This document shows, piece after piece, positions 62,012-64,000 of a DNA stretch of 64,000 bases. Numbering within the stretch: the stretch's first letter is position 1; every line of letters starts with the position of its first letter. The stretch spans positions 62,001 through 126,000 of the forward strand of contig NZ_PGGV01000033.1 of the NCBI RefSeq assembly GCF_002798405.1, read 5' to 3'. The stretch comes from Glycomyces xiaoerkulensis. Lineage in GTDB: Bacteria > Actinomycetota > Actinomycetes > Mycobacteriales > Micromonosporaceae. A program made the translations under genes and the position numbers. The notes beneath the pieces are model-generated. The model made no database searches. It was not told where the DNA came from and saw nothing but the letters and a program-made list of their open reading frames with translations.

Positions 62012-63022
62012 TTACCGGCCGTAGGGCGGCTGCCCGGGCTGCCCGCCCTGCTGGTACCCCGGAGGCGGCCCGTAGGCGCCCGGCCGGCCGGGCTGCTGCG
62101 GGTGGCCCTGCTGCGGCGGACCCTGCGGCCCGGGGGCGCCGGGGGGCGGGGCCGCGCCTCCGGCCTGCCGCGGCCTCGCCGCGCTGCCCATGATCCAGGC
62201 GTGGGCCTCGTGGTCCTTGAAGTAGATGAACGTGGCCCAGGCGTCGGCTCCGACGACCGCGACCAGGAATGCCAGGCTGAGCGCGAGGACGCCGCCGCTG
62301 ATCAGCGACATGATGCCGAGCAGGCCGAGCAGGCCGATCAGGCCGAAGCCGCCCTGGATCATCATGAGGATGATCCCGGTCAGTCGCGGTCCCTTGGACG
62401 AGAGCATGCCTCGCGGCAGCGTGATGCCGTAGCCGAGGACCGCCAGCGCGAACAGGAGGCCGGGCACGGCCATCACACCGGTCTCGGCGCCGGCGAACGC
62501 GATGTTGATGATGACGTTGACCAGGCTCACGCCGCCGGCGATCAGCGCCAGGAGGCCGATCCGCTTGACCCCGGACGGGACCGCTCCGGCCGCGCCGCCG
62601 GGCGGCGGGCCGTACGGCGGCTGCGGGGGCGCCTGGCCGCCGCCGGGCTGCTGCCCGTACGGGGGCTGCCCCTGCGGCGGGGGCGGGGAGCCCTGGGCGA
62701 GCGGGCCGCCGGGCTGGCCGGGAGGCGGCGGGGCCGAGGGCTGGAAGCCGGTCTGCGAGCCGCCGGATTGGGGCATGACGCTGGTGTCGGCGTGCGCGTT
62801 CTGCGGGTTCGCCGGGCCGGTCGGCTGGCCGAGCGGGGAGGGCGGGGGCGGGGGCGCGCCGCCCGGGGCCGCCGGGTTGCCGCCGCCGGTCTTGCGCAGT
62901 TTCATCGTCGAATCGATGCCGTCCTGCTGCTGCGGTTCCGGTTCCGACTGTCCGCCGGGCCTGAGTTTGAAGGTGCCGCCGTCGTCGTCTTCCTCGGGCG
63001 GCCGGTTCTCGGGGTGCGTCAT
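62012..63022 (-). CDS. Proline/glycine/glutamine-rich membrane protein
   Basis: 336 residues. An acidic start is followed by about 150 residues rich in Pro, Gly and Gln (PPPPPSPLGQP, PPYGQQPGGG). Four hydrophobic helices lie between about residues 155 and 265, then a second Pro/Gly/Gln tail ends PPYGR. Actinobacteria have many such DUF4190-like proteins with disordered arms. Function unknown. It follows the MarR gene on the same strand after a gap of about 84 bases. Confidence 0.8.
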   Translation of the reverse strand: MTHPENRPPEEDDDGGTFKLRPGGQSEPEPQQQDGIDSTMKLRKTGGGNPAAPGGAPPPPPSPLGQPTGPANPQNAHADTSVMPQSGGSQTGFQPSAPPPPGQPGGPLAQGSPPPPQGQPPYGQQPGGGQAPPQPPYGPPPGGAAGAVPSGVKRIGLLALIAGGVSLVNVIINIAFAGAETGVMAVPGLLFALAVLGYGITLPRGMLSSKGPRLTGIILMMIQGGFGLIGLLGLLGIMSLISGGVLALSLAFLVAVVGADAWATFIYFKDHEAHAWIMGSAARPRQAGGAAPPPGAPGPQGPPQQGHPQQPGRPGAYGPPPGYQQGGQPGQPPYGR

Positions 63023-63106
63023 TGCGATCTACTCCAGGGCGGATGCGGTGGTGAATTCTCTCGGTCACACCATACCGAGTTCAATCACATGAAAGGTGCA
63101 CCGCGG

Positions 63107-63505
63107 TCAGTCGAGATGTCTGATCAAGACCGCCTTGTGGGTCGGGCGCGCCGTCTCCCACCGCTCGCGGCCGGCGGGGGTGAGCATGAGGAAGTTCGCG
63201 CGGCGGTCGTACTCGCATTCGTCGCGGGTGACCAGGCCGGCCCGTTCGAGGCGGGTCACCGTGCGCGAGAGGGCGCTCTGGCTGAGGTACATCTCGGCCT
63301 CGAGCTCTTTCATCCTGACCTTGCGGCCCGGGTCGCCGCAGCACTGGCCGGCGAGCGCCTGGAGGACCTCGAACTCGCTGAGCCCCAACCCGTGGCGAGC
63401 CTGGAGTTCGCACTCCAGCGCGGCGGACGTGTCGTGGTACACGCGCAGTGTTTCGGACCACTTGGCGCATACATCCGGTTCGGTGGGCGGCTCCATGACC
63501 TGCAT
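63107..63505 (-). CDS. MarR-family transcriptional regulator
   Basis: About 132 residues. The winged helix reads MKELEAEMYLSQSALSRTVTRLERAGLVTRDECEYDRR in pattern, with the wing NFLMLTPAG. Four in-frame ATGs (63538, 63523, 63505, 63496) are possible; 63505 is chosen because the operator-like repeats otherwise fall in coding DNA. It is divergent from an MFS exporter and likely represses it. Confidence 0.88.
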   Translation of the reverse strand: MQVMEPPTEPDVCAKWSETLRVYHDTSAALECELQARHGLGLSEFEVLQALAGQCCGDPGRKVRMKELEAEMYLSQSALSRTVTRLERAGLVTRDECEYDRRANFLMLTPAGRERWETARPTHKAVLIRHLD

Positions 63506-63526
63506 ATTACCATGTCCAGTCATTTT

Positions 63527-63564
63527 ATGCACGCTCATTTAATGCGTTGACATCCAATGCACGC
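63527..63564. promoter_or_regulatory. Candidate MarR operator region
   Basis: ATGCACGC occurs at 63527-63534 and again at 63557-63564, 30 bases apart, with AATGCG between as a partial inverted copy. It overlaps the -35 box and spacer of the MFS promoter, a good place for repression. Confidence 0.5.
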
Positions 63565-63575
63565 ACATGTAAGTT
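63547..63575 (+). promoter_or_regulatory. MFS gene promoter
   Basis: TTGACA (63547-63552), 17 bases, TAAGTT (63570-63575). The -35 box is a perfect consensus. Transcription should begin at or within a base of the GTG at 63583, giving a leaderless mRNA. Confidence 0.75.
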
Positions 63576-63582
63576 TCCCGGC

Positions 63583-64000
63583 GTGACACTCACGGAAACG
63601 AAACCACCGCATCCCCGACCCACCCCGGCCCGCTGGGGCCCCAAACTCTGGGCGGTCCTGATCGTCTCCGGCCTGGCGCTGTTCCTCGACGCCCTCGACG
63701 TGTCCATGGTGGGCGTGGCGCTGCCGTCGATCGGAGCCGAACTCGACCTCGGCACCGCCAGTCTCCAGTGGATCGTCAACGGCTACATCCTCGGCTACGG
63801 CGGCCTGCTCCTCCTGGGCGGCCGCGCCGCCGACCTGTTCGGCCGGCGCCGCGTCTTCCTGACCGCCCTGGTCGTGTTCGGCCTGGCCTCCCTGCTCGGC
63901 GGCCTGGTCGACGACGGCGGCCTCCTGGTCGCCAGCCGCATCGTCAAGGGCGTGGCCGCCGCGTTCACCGCCCCCGCCGCCCTGTCGATCATCACCACCA
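63583..64000 (+). CDS. MFS drug exporter (DHA2/EmrB-QacA type), 5' part
   Basis: The first 139 codons of an open frame that runs off the window. After a Pro-rich start, helix 1 has LFLDALDVSMVGVALPSIG (motif D1 of 14-helix exporters), then WIVNGYILGYGGLLLLGGRAADLFGRRRVF (motif A, GRAADLFGRRR) and a third/fourth helix region with ASRIVKGVAAAFTAPAAL (motif B-like). The likely substrates are toxic small molecules. GTG at 63583 directly follows a strong promoter, so the message is probably leaderless. MarR divergent. Confidence 0.9.
   Translation, partial: MTLTETKPPHPRPTPARWGPKLWAVLIVSGLALFLDALDVSMVGVALPSIGAELDLGTASLQWIVNGYILGYGGLLLLGGRAADLFGRRRVFLTALVVFGLASLLGGLVDDGGLLVASRIVKGVAAAFTAPAALSIITT

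Overview
The window is about 64 kb of high-GC chromosomal DNA from an actinomycete. The evidence is consistent: most genes use GTG or ATG starts with third-position G/C; there is an Lsr2 nucleoid protein, a MsiK-type sugar ATPase, a solitary GGM-tailed GroEL under CIRCE control, a mycothiol-dependent enzyme, a ffs-dnaX-ybaB-recR block, and a sigma factor closely resembling Streptomyces BldN next to rex and the heme genes. A mycelial or sporulating lineage (Streptomyces, Micromonospora or Glycomyces type) is likely. The species cannot be read from the sequence.

Layout. 1-10 kb: a partial tRNA, an orphan histidine kinase, a membrane-linked metallophosphoesterase, a three-gene unit (beta-helix membrane protein, 65-residue protein, CDC48-like ATPase with a decayed first ATPase domain), and groEL with two CIRCE operators. 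10-18.7 kb: a membrane protein, a potassium channel, threonine synthase behind a SAM-I riboswitch, folP, a secreted propeller protein, a HAD phosphatase, and an anti-sigma-like protein plus a BldN-type sigma factor. 19-25 kb: glutaredoxin-like protein, rex, then hemA-hemC-hemD-hemB, which convert glutamyl-tRNA to uroporphyrinogen III. 25-31 kb is the accessory part: an aldo/keto reductase with its TetR regulator, an IS5-like transposase stump and a VapBC toxin-antitoxin pair lying between two 92-bp direct repeats, then a TetR regulator and an MMPL exporter sharing two operators.

31-43 kb: murB, a mycothiol-dependent isomerase family protein, msiK, two AmmeMemoRadiSam genes, lysS, lsr2, clpC, cutA and an LCP cell-wall ligase. 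43-49.4 kb: a large inverted repeat, an AraC regulator with a glyoxalase-fold protein and a UvrA-like ATPase, then a divergent LacI regulator and GH5 endoglucanase pair. 49.4-53 kb: tRNA-Ser, SRP RNA joined to tRNA-Thr, dnaX, ybaB and recR. 53-61 kb: a complete dipeptide-type ABC importer and sucCD. 61-64 kb: a probable structured RNA with three hairpins sharing one loop, a B12-binding protein, a proline-rich membrane protein, and a MarR/MFS pair cut by the window end.

The signals most worth follow-up are not protein genes: the tandem ACCCCUCA-loop hairpins near 61.2 kb; the three AT-rich TCCTATAGGA hairpins at 13.4, 30.9 and 52.3 kb; the SAM riboswitch in front of threonine synthase; and the repeat-bracketed VapBC segment.
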